A stretch of 64,000 bases of DNA from positions 124,001-188,000 of the forward strand of contig NZ_SODV01000002.1 in NCBI RefSeq assembly GCF_004366355.1, read 5' to 3'. The notes under the pieces are model-generated. The model was not told where the DNA came from and did no database searches. It saw only the letters and a program-made list of their open reading frames with translations. Shown here piece after piece: positions 52,034 through 61,417 of this stretch (positions within the stretch are counted from its first letter, which is position 1; every line of letters starts with the position of its first letter). This DNA is from Dinghuibacter silviterrae. Its GTDB lineage: Bacteria > Bacteroidota > Bacteroidia > Chitinophagales > Chitinophagaceae. The translations under genes and the position numbers were made by a program.

Positions 52034-52067
52034 CAAAGGTAGGATAAGTAGTTGACAAAATCAACTA
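52034..52067 (-). promoter_or_regulatory. Promoter and palindromic operator of MarR-GNAT gene
   Basis: Minus strand: -33 TTG (52062-52064), 20-base spacer, -7 TACCTTTG (52034-52041). The palindrome TAGTTGA-CAAAA-TCAACTA (52049-52067) covers the -33 box and most of the spacer, so bound protein would block RNA polymerase. Confidence 0.72.
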
Positions 52068-52070
52068 TTT

Positions 52071-52565
52071 TTACGGTTCAAACATCCGGAGCTTTACACG
52101 GGGGAAATCCGGGTATGAATTGTACTTGGACAGGCTGCATTTGCGGAGGTCTTTCCTGGCGTCTTCCTCCTTATACAGGGTAAACCATGGACTGGGATGG
52201 CGAAAGCTGAGCCGGACGTCCAGTTGCATAAAGTAAATTTTGCCCGCTTCGAGGGTGGAGGTCAGCTTCAGGTCGCTTTCCATGATTGCTTTAAAGACGT
52301 GCACGCCGGGATCCAAAATCGTATAGAGGTATGACCTTATGCCCAGCCAGCCCATCATGAAGGTATCGACATCAAACCTGTACTTTAACAAGGCGCCGTG
52401 GATGTCCGGGCGTAAGATATAAACGATGGCCTTCCCCGGGATCGGGGCAAGGTTCTTAATGGTGCTGTCGAGCTGTTTATGGGGAAGATAAATGGTCGTA
52501 GTGTCCGTCTGCGCCGTCGCCTCGACACAAAGGGTGATCAGGAATACAGATAGCAAGGACTTCAT
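52071..52565 (-). CDS. Secreted protein, DUF2846-like
   Basis: 164-residue exported protein: signal peptide MKSLLSVFLITLCVEATAQ, then a compact beta domain with IPGKAIVYILRPDIHG and DPGVHVFKAIMES, the pattern of DUF2846 and related carrier-like domains. It starts at ATG 52565; a TTG at 52586 would add seven residues. Function unknown. It is divergent from the hybrid regulator gene 102 bases away. Confidence 0.72.
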   Translation of the reverse strand: MKSLLSVFLITLCVEATAQTDTTTIYLPHKQLDSTIKNLAPIPGKAIVYILRPDIHGALLKYRFDVDTFMMGWLGIRSYLYTILDPGVHVFKAIMESDLKLTSTLEAGKIYFMQLDVRLSFRHPSPWFTLYKEEDARKDLRKCSLSKYNSYPDFPRVKLRMFEP

Positions 52566-52667
52566 GGCTTTGAGGATATAATTCAATATACAAAGTGAAT
52601 TTCCAAATATGTATTAATTTACCTTAATAAGCGCGCTTCGGCGCCAACGCCCAAAACGATTGCTGCT

Positions 52668-55600
52668 ATGTATAAGGCTCTTCTCGCCTCCATTTTTGTA
52701 TGCACGTATGCCTTGGCATCCGCCGGGGACGATCCGCGTGTGCGATACTTAGGTATCGAACAGGGTTTATCCAACAACGCGGTAACCTGTGTATGCCAGG
52801 ATGCCAAGGGCTTTTTGTGGTTCGGCACCTACGACGGGCTGAACCGCTATGACGGGTACGGGTTTACGGTGTACCGGAACGTCATCGGGGACTCCACGTC
52901 TCTTGCCTTCGATAACATTGCCAGTGTCAAAGCGGACCCGCACAACAATATCTGGGTCAGCGGTCAGAAGGGGGTGAGCATTCTCGACCCGGTGACCGGC
53001 CGGTTCTCGGTGCCTTCCTACATTTCCTGGGACGGGGGGGCGCCTCAAAAGGTGCGGGAGAGCGTACATTGTATCCAGACGATCGGAGACCGGTTTGTCC
53101 TGGCGGGGGCGCACCGGAACGGCGTGCTGTTGTTCGAGGGACGGTCGAGGGTGGGCCGCCAGATTCCGCTGGGGGAGCTGGCAGGGGATAAGGGGGCGTA
53201 TGACGTATACGCCATCGAGTATGATCAGCGGAGCAAAACGGTTTGGGTGTTTATACAAAACAGGGGTCTTTACGTCCTCGACGTGGATCATCAGCGTTTG
53301 TCCCTTGTAAACGGAGCCGTGAAAAATGCATTTTGCCTGAAGCTGGACAACGAGGGTACGCCTTGGGTGGGCACGGACAATGGGGTCGTCTTCCTGGACC
53401 GAACTAAAAACCAGTATTCCCATAACTACCTGCCCCAGAGCAGCCGGGTGGTGTCGATCACCGTTGACGGCAGGAACGATATGTGTCTGGGTACGGACGG
53501 ATCGGGTGTCTGGACGTTGCATCCAGGCGATCGTCTGGCAGCACCCTTGTTGTCCTCCACGGGAACGCCACTGGTCAACAGCAACGCGGTGTATGCGTTG
53601 TATGAGGACGGAGACGGACGGAGGTGGATCGGCACCCTCAGGGGAGGCATCAATGTCATCGAGCCGAAGACAAGCTCTTTTAAAACCATAACGTATGATC
53701 CGCCGGGACAAAAGAACATCGTCAACAATTTTATACTATCGTTTTGCGAGGATGCGGACCATAACCTTTGGATTGGAACGGACGGGGCGGGTTTGCGTTT
53801 TTGGAAACGGCGGACGAATACGTTCAGGACGTATACCCATAACCCCGCGGATCCGGGTTCGATCAACAATGATTTTATCACGGGCATCCTAAGGGACAGC
53901 CAGGATCAGTTGTGGGTGGCGACGTGGTTTGACGGCGTAAGCCGGCTGGACAAGGCCACGGGAAAGTTTACCCATTTCCCTTGCGTCAACCCGGAGACGA
54001 ATACCGAAGAGAAGCACGTGTGGGCGCTGGTGGAGGACCACAACAAACAGCTCTGGGCGAGTGCAACCAACGAGGGCGGTTTGTACCGGTTCGAGGGCGG
54101 CAGGTTCGTTTTGTTTGACGAACAGGTGTCGAACCTGCAGGCGTTGACCGAGGACCGGGAGGGCAATTTGTGGGGAGGAAACTATACCACCCTGATCCGG
54201 ATCGACAGGGAACATAAGAAGCATACCTTTTTCCCGATCGGGTATACGGTTCGCTGCTTACACGAAGACCGGGAGGGCCGTTTTTGGGTCGGTACGCAAG
54301 AAGGTGGTCTCTTGTTGTTCAACCGGTCTACGGGAACGTATACCCGATATTCCACCGCCGACGGGTTGCCGGGCAACACCATCTTGCGGATCCTGGAAGA
54401 CAGGCACGGGAATTTATGGATGAGCACGTACAACGGTTTGTCGGAATACCAGCAGGGGAGGTTCCGTAATTTTTCCCCGTCCGACGGTCTGCAAAGCACC
54501 CAATTCAGCTTTAATGCCGGGCTGGCCCTGAGCTCCGGGGAGCTGGCTTTTGGAGGGATCAAGGGATTTAATCTATTTTTCCCCGACAGCGTCCTGCAGA
54601 CAAAAAAAATGCCCAACGTCTACCTGACACAGGTGCGTATCAAAAACGAGCCGATCCGCGGAAATTCGCGTTGGGTGACGGACCGGTCGGAGGACAACAT
54701 CCGGGAACTAACGGTGCCGTTTAACCAGGCGATGCTGTCCCTGGACTTTACCGCCCTGGAGTACGGGAGCACGGACAAGATCAACTATGCGTATTGTCTT
54801 TCCGGCTGGGACAAGGGCTGGAGCTATACCAACGGCAGCCGGACGGCCAATTACTCCAGCATCCGGGAGGGCAGCTATGTATTCAAGGTCCGCGTCAGCC
54901 ATGCGGACGGTACGTGGAGTCACGAATGGGAACTGTTGCGGGTCGTCGTCCTGCCCCCCTGGTACCGGACCTGGTGGGCGTATGCCGGCTACGTGCTCCT
55001 GGTGGGTGGCCTGGTGCTTTTGTATGTTCGGTATACACGGGGCCGTTTGCGGTTGAAGTACGAGGTCAGGCTGGCACAGCTGGAAACGGAAAAGGAAAAG
55101 GAGCTGATCGAACGGAAGCTTTCTTTTTTTACCCACATTACGCATGAATTCCGCAGTCCGCTGACCTTGATCATCAACCCGGTGAAGGAACTGCTGGAGT
55201 CGGATACCCGGGAGGACGAACAGGAACGGCTGCCATTTGTCTACCGGAACGCGCAGCGGTTGCTGAGTCTTGTCGACCAGCTCCTGTTGTTCCGGAAGGC
55301 GGAAAGCGGGTCTGACGACATAAAACCCGCGCCCGTTGATGCCGTGGCGTTGTGTAGGGAGGTCTACCTGTGCTTTGTGGAAGGGGCGAGGGCAAAAAAG
55401 ATTCGGTACCTTTTCGACACCCCGGTGGAAGCGTTGTTGCTTTACCTGGACAGGGAGAAAATAGAAATCGCCTTATACAACCTGGTCTCCAACGCCCTGA
55501 AGTATACGCCGGAGGGTAGGGAGGTGGTCTTGTCGTTGCGCGAGGACGCGGATACGGTCCTGATCAGCGTGGCAGATACGGGGATAGGGATACCGCCGGA

Positions 55601-56690
55601 AGTCGGGGACCAGGTGTTTGATAAATTTTACCAGATCAGGAGGAGCGATATGACTTCCATATCCGGTTTCGGGATCGGTCTTTTCCTCGTCAAACAATTT
55701 GTGGTGGCACACGGTGGAGAGATCACCTATCAAAGTGAGGCAGGGAAAGGAACCTGTTTCCGGTTGCAGTTCCTCAAAGGCAACGGACACCTGAAAGGTG
55801 TGGTGATCGGTGGAGAAAACACCGGGCGCTCCTCTCTTTTCCAAGAAATCGCCGAAACGCCGGACCCAACAAGGGCGGGAGACCTTGTCAGTGGCCAAAA
55901 AAGCCTGTTGATCGTAGACGACGACGCCCAAATTTTGTCTTATGTCCAACAAGTGTTTGAAAGACATTTTATTGTGTACAAGGCCCTGAGCGGGGATGAA
56001 GGGCTCCGCCTGGCCCGGGAACACCGGCCGGACCTGATCATCTCGGACGTGCACATGGAAGGCATCTCGGGGATCGAATTGTGTGAGACCATCAAAAACG
56101 ACCCGTTGCTCGGACAAACGCCGGTGATCCTCCTGACGGCGTCGGCTTCTGCGAACAACAAGCTGGAAGGGGTTAAACACGGGGCCGACGATTACATCAC
56201 CAAACCCTTCGACCGGGACCTGCTCGTGGCCAGGGTAGGGGCCTTGCTGACCAGCCGGGACCGGGTGGAGCAGTCGATCTACCATACCATCACCACGGGT
56301 GACAACGCTCCCCGGGTCTCGGCCGAAGACAAGGAATTCCTGGACCGCATCGTCGCCGTGGTGGAAGCACACCTGGAAGAGGAGGATTTTTCCATCAAGA
56401 AGTTGTCCCTGGAGCTGGGGATGAGCCATTCCCACCTTTACCAAAAACTAAAGGACCTGACGGGGCAGTCCCTGAATGGCCTTATCCGGTTTATCCGGCT
56501 GAGGAAGGCGGCGGAGCTTTTTATCCACTCCCCCTATAACGTCAACGAGGTGGCTCTCCAGGTCGGTATCGGCGACGGGAAGTACTTCCGGGAACAGTTT
56601 CACAAACAATACGGGATGAATCCGTCGGACTATATAAAGAAATACCGGAAGGTTTTTTCCAATAAGTGGCACCTCAAAAGGGCGCCGTAG
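52668..56690 (+). CDS. Hybrid two-component system regulator (HTCS) with AraC domain
   Basis: 1340-residue inner-membrane regulator that senses periplasmic oligosaccharide and controls its PUL. Order: signal peptide (1-19); two seven-bladed propellers of Reg_prop repeats (about 20-660, e.g. GLSNNAVTCVCQDAKGFLWF); a Y_Y_Y domain (about 680-760); a membrane helix (about 768-788); a histidine kinase with phospho-acceptor H826 in THITHEFRSP and GFGIGLFLVK; a receiver (about 1080-1195) with DDD at 1084-1086 and acceptor D1127; and a C-terminal AraC HTH. All key residues are intact. The target is probably the 20-bp tandem repeat before susC. Confidence 0.96.
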   Translation: MYKALLASIFVCTYALASAGDDPRVRYLGIEQGLSNNAVTCVCQDAKGFLWFGTYDGLNRYDGYGFTVYRNVIGDSTSLAFDNIASVKADPHNNIWVSGQKGVSILDPVTGRFSVPSYISWDGGAPQKVRESVHCIQTIGDRFVLAGAHRNGVLLFEGRSRVGRQIPLGELAGDKGAYDVYAIEYDQRSKTVWVFIQNRGLYVLDVDHQRLSLVNGAVKNAFCLKLDNEGTPWVGTDNGVVFLDRTKNQYSHNYLPQSSRVVSITVDGRNDMCLGTDGSGVWTLHPGDRLAAPLLSSTGTPLVNSNAVYALYEDGDGRRWIGTLRGGINVIEPKTSSFKTITYDPPGQKNIVNNFILSFCEDADHNLWIGTDGAGLRFWKRRTNTFRTYTHNPADPGSINNDFITGILRDSQDQLWVATWFDGVSRLDKATGKFTHFPCVNPETNTEEKHVWALVEDHNKQLWASATNEGGLYRFEGGRFVLFDEQVSNLQALTEDREGNLWGGNYTTLIRIDREHKKHTFFPIGYTVRCLHEDREGRFWVGTQEGGLLLFNRSTGTYTRYSTADGLPGNTILRILEDRHGNLWMSTYNGLSEYQQGRFRNFSPSDGLQSTQFSFNAGLALSSGELAFGGIKGFNLFFPDSVLQTKKMPNVYLTQVRIKNEPIRGNSRWVTDRSEDNIRELTVPFNQAMLSLDFTALEYGSTDKINYAYCLSGWDKGWSYTNGSRTANYSSIREGSYVFKVRVSHADGTWSHEWELLRVVVLPPWYRTWWAYAGYVLLVGGLVLLYVRYTRGRLRLKYEVRLAQLETEKEKELIERKLSFFTHITHEFRSPLTLIINPVKELLESDTREDEQERLPFVYRNAQRLLSLVDQLLLFRKAESGSDDIKPAPVDAVALCREVYLCFVEGARAKKIRYLFDTPVEALLLYLDREKIEIALYNLVSNALKYTPEGREVVLSLREDADTVLISVADTGIGIPPEVGDQVFDKFYQIRRSDMTSISGFGIGLFLVKQFVVAHGGEITYQSEAGKGTCFRLQFLKGNGHLKGVVIGGENTGRSSLFQEIAETPDPTRAGDLVSGQKSLLIVDDDAQILSYVQQVFERHFIVYKALSGDEGLRLAREHRPDLIISDVHMEGISGIELCETIKNDPLLGQTPVILLTASASANNKLEGVKHGADDYITKPFDRDLLVARVGALLTSRDRVEQSIYHTITTGDNAPRVSAEDKEFLDRIVAVVEAHLEEEDFSIKKLSLELGMSHSHLYQKLKDLTGQSLNGLIRFIRLRKAAELFIHSPYNVNEVALQVGIGDGKYFREQFHKQYGMNPSDYIKKYRKVFSNKWHLKRAP

Positions 56691-56721
56691 GGGAAGGACC
56701 GTAGGCCGGCAACTCAAATTG

Positions 56722-56754
56722 TGAGATTACCCCCTAAATCCTGAGATTACCCCC
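56722..56754. repeat. Tandem 20-bp repeat, candidate HTCS operator
   Basis: TGAGATTACCCCC occurs at 56722-56734 and 56742-56754, exactly 20 bases apart, with related flanks (TAAATC and CGAATC). It ends just upstream of where the susC -33 box should lie, given TATTTTG at 56779-56785. Two copies on the same DNA face fit an AraC-type dimer. Confidence 0.6.
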
Positions 56755-56806
56755 CCGAATCACTACTCCCGGCCAGTGTATTTTGCCCTCCTAAACACGA
56801 TTGTTT

Positions 56807-59794
56807 ATGAGAAATTGCTTGCCAGGAGAAAAGGCATTCCTTTTACTGCTTTGCATGTTCCTCTCGGCCGGCCTGTGGGCGCAACAGGTCACGGTCCGGG
56901 GCCGGGTCACCTCCGGCGATTCCCTTCTTTCCAATGTAACGGTCCAGGTAAAGGGCGGGCGGGAGGCTACCCAAACCAACCCGGAAGGTTCATTTATCCT
57001 CACGGCGCCTGCAAACGCCACCCTTGTTTTTAGCCGGGTCGGCTACGCCACCCAGGAAATCACCCTTCGGGGTCAGACTTCCCTGTCCGTGACCCTGACC
57101 GTGACCAACCAACTGCTATCGGACGTGGTGGTGGTCGGGTATGGCACACAGAAACGGGCCGACGTGACCGGGGCCGTGTCTTCGGTTCCCAAGGACCGTT
57201 TGACGCAACTGCCGGTGACCAACGTTTTCCAGGCGGTCGAAGGATCCGTGGCCGGGGTATCGGTGACCAACACCTCCTCGGTGCCCGGGGCCGAACCCAG
57301 TATCCAGATCAGGGGGCAGAATTCCATCACGGCCAATTCCGGACCCTTTATCGTCGTCGACGGTTTCCCGATGACGGGGACCAACGCCACGATCAACGAC
57401 ATCAACCCCAACGACATCGCCTCCATCGAGATCCTAAAGGATGCCTCGGCAACCGCGATCTATGGGACCAATGGTTCCAACGGCGTCATCCTGATCACGA
57501 CCAAAAGGGGGACGACGGGCAAACCGGTGATCCGGTTCAACGCGTACACCGGGTTTGACAAACTGGCGCATATCCTCGAACCCCGGGACGGTCCTTCTTA
57601 TGTACAGAAGTACAAAGACTTTATGACCGAGACGAACCAGGTACAAACGAGCCCAGTTCCCAACTACTCGGAGCTGCCGAACTATAACGCCGGCAAAACC
57701 ACGGACTGGATGAAGGAGGTGACCCAGCAGGGGATCACCAACGACAACAGCCTAAGTCTTTCCGGGGGGACGAAGGACGTCCACTACTTTATCTCCGGCG
57801 AGTATATGAAACAAAAGGGCGCCATCAAGGGGTATCAATACCACCGCGCCAGCGTCCGGTCCAACCTGGATGTGAACGTCACGGATTTCCTGACCATCGG
57901 GACGTCGGCTTATTTCACTTATAATAATTATGACGGGGGACAGGCCAACCTGTTGTACGCAACGGCCATGAGCCCTTACGGCCAGGAGTACAACACCGAC
58001 GGCACGTACAACATTTACCCGATGTACCCCGAGCTGTTGTATACCAATCCGCTGATTGGTTTGTATACGACGAACGTCAACCACAACTACAACCTGAACG
58101 GGAACGGCTTTGCGGAAGTAAAGTTCGGGGGCGTGCTCACCGGTCTGAAGTACCGGCTGAACGCCGGGACGACGTATATCCCCGGCGCCATCTATACCTA
58201 TACCGGCCGGGACGCCAACAACCTGTTGGGGAATGCCACGACCTTTAACAGTGAGACCAACAGCTACCTCATCGACAACCTGCTGACGTATAACCGCGAT
58301 TTGGGCAAACACCATATCGACTTTACGGGTTTGTACAGCGCCCAGCAACGGAAGTATTTTGCGGAAGCCTTTTCGGCCACGGGTTTTGTCAACGACCTCC
58401 TGACCTATAACAATATCGGGGCGGCGTCGACCATCACCGCGGGCAGTACCGGGGGCGGGACCAACGGCTCCTACCAGTCGAAGTACAACCTGTTGTCGCA
58501 GATGGCAAGGATCAACTATTCCTACAATGACCGGTACCTCCTGACGCTGACCGCCCGCCGGGACGGTTCGTCTGTGTTTGGCGCCAACAACAGCAAATAC
58601 GGTCTTTTCCCCTCCGCGGCCCTGGGCTGGAACCTCTCCCGGGAAGACTTTATGAAAAGCGTCCGCTGGGTGGACAACCTGAAGATCCGCGGGTCTTACG
58701 GCAAGACGGGGAACGAGGCCATCAACCCGTATGGCACCATCACCACGGACAATTCGGTGCAGTATACGTTTAACGGGCTGACCACGATCGGCGTTGTCGC
58801 CGGGAACCTGGGGAACGCCGATCTTCATTGGGAAAGTACCACACAGGCGGATGTAGGGATCGATTTTGGTCTCATCGATAACCGGGTAACCGGTACCGTC
58901 GATGTCTACCATGCCCATACCGACGGGTTGATCCTGAGCCGCCAGATCCCTTCGATCACCGGTTATACCAGCGTGCTGGACAACATCGGCCAAACCAGTA
59001 ATGAAGGCCTGGAAGTGACGCTGAGTACGCGGAACATCGTCACCCGGGATTTTCGCTGGGAAACGATGCTCAACTTCGGTACCAACCGCAACAAGATCGT
59101 CGACCTCTACGGGGATCATAAAAGCGATACCGGCAACGTCTGGTTTATCGGTCATCCCATCGGCGTTATCTACGACTATGTGCGCCAGGGTGTCTGGCAA
59201 ACCGGAGAGGACCCCTCCAAGCAGGACCCCACCGCCAAACCCGGCGACCTGAAGTTCGCGGACCTCAACCACGACGGCCAGATCACGGCCAAAGACAAAA
59301 CCATCCTGGGGCAAACGACCCCCAAATGGACGGCGGGGATGACCAATACCTTTCACTACAAAAATTTTCACCTGAGCGTGTTTTTACAAACCGTACAGGG
59401 GATTATGAAGAACAACGCCGACGTCAACTATGTGGACGAGACCGGTCGCCGGAATACCCCTGCAGCGGTCGGGTATTGGACGCCCACGAACAACAGCAAC
59501 TATTGGCCGGCGCTGTCCTATTTCAATACCAGGGGATATGGCTATCCGATGAACGCCAGCTTCACCCGGCTGAAGGATGTCACCCTGAGCTATACCGTTC
59601 CGGACAGGTACTTGCAAAAAGCACACCTGGGCGGTATGACGGTATACGCCAGCGGAACCAACCTGTATACCTGGACCCATTGGATCGGTTGGGACCCGGA
59701 GAACAACTATTCGATGCGGGGAACGGGTAACTGGACCAACAACTACCCGGAAGTCCGCAGTATCGTTTTTGGGATCAATGTGTCTCTTCGCTAA
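56807..59794 (+). CDS. SusC/RagA-family TonB-dependent transporter of the PUL
   Basis: 995-residue outer-membrane importer of oligosaccharides. Signal peptide ending LWAQQ, carboxypeptidase-like sandwich (VRGRVTSGDSLLSNVTVQVK), plug with VVVVGYGTQKRADVTGAVSS and ININDINPNDIASIEILKDA-type SusC signature (INPNDIASIEILKDASATAI), then the barrel ending RSIVFGINVSLR. ATG at 56807; a TTG two codons earlier is less likely. It is downstream of the HTCS gene and 12 bases before susD, and presumably induced by the HTCS. Confidence 0.95.
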   Translation: MRNCLPGEKAFLLLLCMFLSAGLWAQQVTVRGRVTSGDSLLSNVTVQVKGGREATQTNPEGSFILTAPANATLVFSRVGYATQEITLRGQTSLSVTLTVTNQLLSDVVVVGYGTQKRADVTGAVSSVPKDRLTQLPVTNVFQAVEGSVAGVSVTNTSSVPGAEPSIQIRGQNSITANSGPFIVVDGFPMTGTNATINDINPNDIASIEILKDASATAIYGTNGSNGVILITTKRGTTGKPVIRFNAYTGFDKLAHILEPRDGPSYVQKYKDFMTETNQVQTSPVPNYSELPNYNAGKTTDWMKEVTQQGITNDNSLSLSGGTKDVHYFISGEYMKQKGAIKGYQYHRASVRSNLDVNVTDFLTIGTSAYFTYNNYDGGQANLLYATAMSPYGQEYNTDGTYNIYPMYPELLYTNPLIGLYTTNVNHNYNLNGNGFAEVKFGGVLTGLKYRLNAGTTYIPGAIYTYTGRDANNLLGNATTFNSETNSYLIDNLLTYNRDLGKHHIDFTGLYSAQQRKYFAEAFSATGFVNDLLTYNNIGAASTITAGSTGGGTNGSYQSKYNLLSQMARINYSYNDRYLLTLTARRDGSSVFGANNSKYGLFPSAALGWNLSREDFMKSVRWVDNLKIRGSYGKTGNEAINPYGTITTDNSVQYTFNGLTTIGVVAGNLGNADLHWESTTQADVGIDFGLIDNRVTGTVDVYHAHTDGLILSRQIPSITGYTSVLDNIGQTSNEGLEVTLSTRNIVTRDFRWETMLNFGTNRNKIVDLYGDHKSDTGNVWFIGHPIGVIYDYVRQGVWQTGEDPSKQDPTAKPGDLKFADLNHDGQITAKDKTILGQTTPKWTAGMTNTFHYKNFHLSVFLQTVQGIMKNNADVNYVDETGRRNTPAAVGYWTPTNNSNYWPALSYFNTRGYGYPMNASFTRLKDVTLSYTVPDRYLQKAHLGGMTVYASGTNLYTWTHWIGWDPENNYSMRGTGNWTNNYPEVRSIVFGINVSLR

Positions 59795-59806
59795 AACATT
59801 ACACAA

Positions 59807-61417
59807 ATGAAAAAGAACATCATCATAGTAAGCCTGATCCTACTGGCGGCGCTGGGTGGGTGTAAAAAGGGTTACCTGAACGAATCACCCTACTCTACAT
59901 ACTCTCCTTCGACCCTGACGGATTCGCTGGGTTTCGAGGCCGCTGTTTTCGGTTTGTACGAGCAGACGAGTCTTTACTATACCTATTCCAGCAACCAGGG
60001 CTGGCCAAGCGTCTGGCAGGTGGGGACCGACGTGGCATTTGCCACGCAACCCCAGGGGATAGAGGTACCTTATTATAACTATGCGAACCTGATCTCGACG
60101 GACCCGGCGGCCGACTTTGAATGGACGTGGGCCTACCAGTTGATCAACGACGCCAATGCCATCATCGCCAATGTGGAGAAGCCCGGGCTCAACAGCATCG
60201 GGGCGGCGGACAAGGCGGATATCGACGGGGAAGCGCATTTTTTCCGGGGATACGCCTACGAGCAACTCGCGATTTGTTTTGGGGGTGTTCCCGTCGTCAC
60301 AGCCCCGCTGACGGCGCCAAAAACCGATTTCGTCCGGGCCTCGCTGGACACGGTCAATGGCCTGATCGTATCCGACCTCCAGTTTGCAGCGACGAACTTA
60401 CCCGACATCGAGGCGGTCAAGTCCAATTCCGCGGGGAAAATGTATGGACGCGCCAACAAATACATGGCCATGCAAACCCTGGCGGAGTGTTACCTGCGGA
60501 TGAACCAGGGCGCCCTGGCCGAACAGCAGACGCAGGCCATCATCAACAGCGGCAAGTTTAGCCTGGTCAATAACCGGTACGGTATACACGCCAGCCAGCC
60601 CGGGGATCCCTTCTCCGACATGTTTGTGTATGGCAACCAGCGCCGCAAACAGGGCAATACTGAGGCCATCTGGGTACTGGAACAAACAAACCCGTCTACC
60701 GCGGCGGGGGGTACGTCCGGCAGCGGTCAGCAACGGAGGAACTGGGGCGCGGCCTATTATAAAGAGGCTGGCATGGTCATCTGCGATTCGCTGGGTGGCC
60801 GTGGTATCGGCCGGATGCGGTTGAGCAACTGGGTGCTGTACCAGCTGTATGCCGCGGGCGACATGCGGAATTCGGAATACAATATCCGCCGGCATTACTG
60901 GTACAACGACGCCACCAAACCGGCCACATACGGGCAACCGGTACCTTATGACAATTCCGACACGGTGTATATCCTCTGTCCGCATACGACCAAGTGGTAT
61001 TGTTTTGATCCCAACGACGTGTTTGGCTATGCCACGATCAAGGACTACATCATCATGCGGTTGGGGGAGACCTATTTGTTACAAGCGGAAGCGCAACTGC
61101 AGGAAGGACATCAGACCGACGCCGCTGCGTCGATCAACGCGCTGCGGACGCGAGCGGGGGCACCCCAGGTCACGGCCAGCCAGATCACCCTGGACTTTAT
61201 CCTTGATGAGCGGGCGCGCGAGCTGATCGGTGAGGAAAACCGGCGGATGACGCTGATGCGGACGGGTAAGCTGGTGACCCGGACACTGGCCCTGAACCCT
61301 ACGTCGGTTGTCAATCCGGTGACGGGGCTGACCAATACGGATTTGTTGTTGCCCATTCCCCAAAACGAGATATATCTTAATAAGGATGCCGTATTGACAC
61401 AAAACCCCGGCTACTGA
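59807..61417 (+). CDS. SusD/RagB-family glycan-binding lipoprotein of the PUL
   Basis: 536-residue surface lipoprotein that caps the SusC pore. The lipobox is LAALGGC (Cys19) followed by KKGYLNESPYSTYS. N- and C-terminal SusD domains: EWTWAYQLINDANAIIAN, then FFRGYAYEQLAICFGGVPVV and, near the end, NALRTRAGAPQVTASQI, FILDERARELIGEENRRM and LLLPIPQNEIYLN. The stop overlaps the GH35 start (TGATG), so the two are coupled. Confidence 0.95.
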   Translation: MKKNIIIVSLILLAALGGCKKGYLNESPYSTYSPSTLTDSLGFEAAVFGLYEQTSLYYTYSSNQGWPSVWQVGTDVAFATQPQGIEVPYYNYANLISTDPAADFEWTWAYQLINDANAIIANVEKPGLNSIGAADKADIDGEAHFFRGYAYEQLAICFGGVPVVTAPLTAPKTDFVRASLDTVNGLIVSDLQFAATNLPDIEAVKSNSAGKMYGRANKYMAMQTLAECYLRMNQGALAEQQTQAIINSGKFSLVNNRYGIHASQPGDPFSDMFVYGNQRRKQGNTEAIWVLEQTNPSTAAGGTSGSGQQRRNWGAAYYKEAGMVICDSLGGRGIGRMRLSNWVLYQLYAAGDMRNSEYNIRRHYWYNDATKPATYGQPVPYDNSDTVYILCPHTTKWYCFDPNDVFGYATIKDYIIMRLGETYLLQAEAQLQEGHQTDAAASINALRTRAGAPQVTASQITLDFILDERARELIGEENRRMTLMRTGKLVTRTLALNPTSVVNPVTGLTNTDLLLPIPQNEIYLNKDAVLTQNPGY

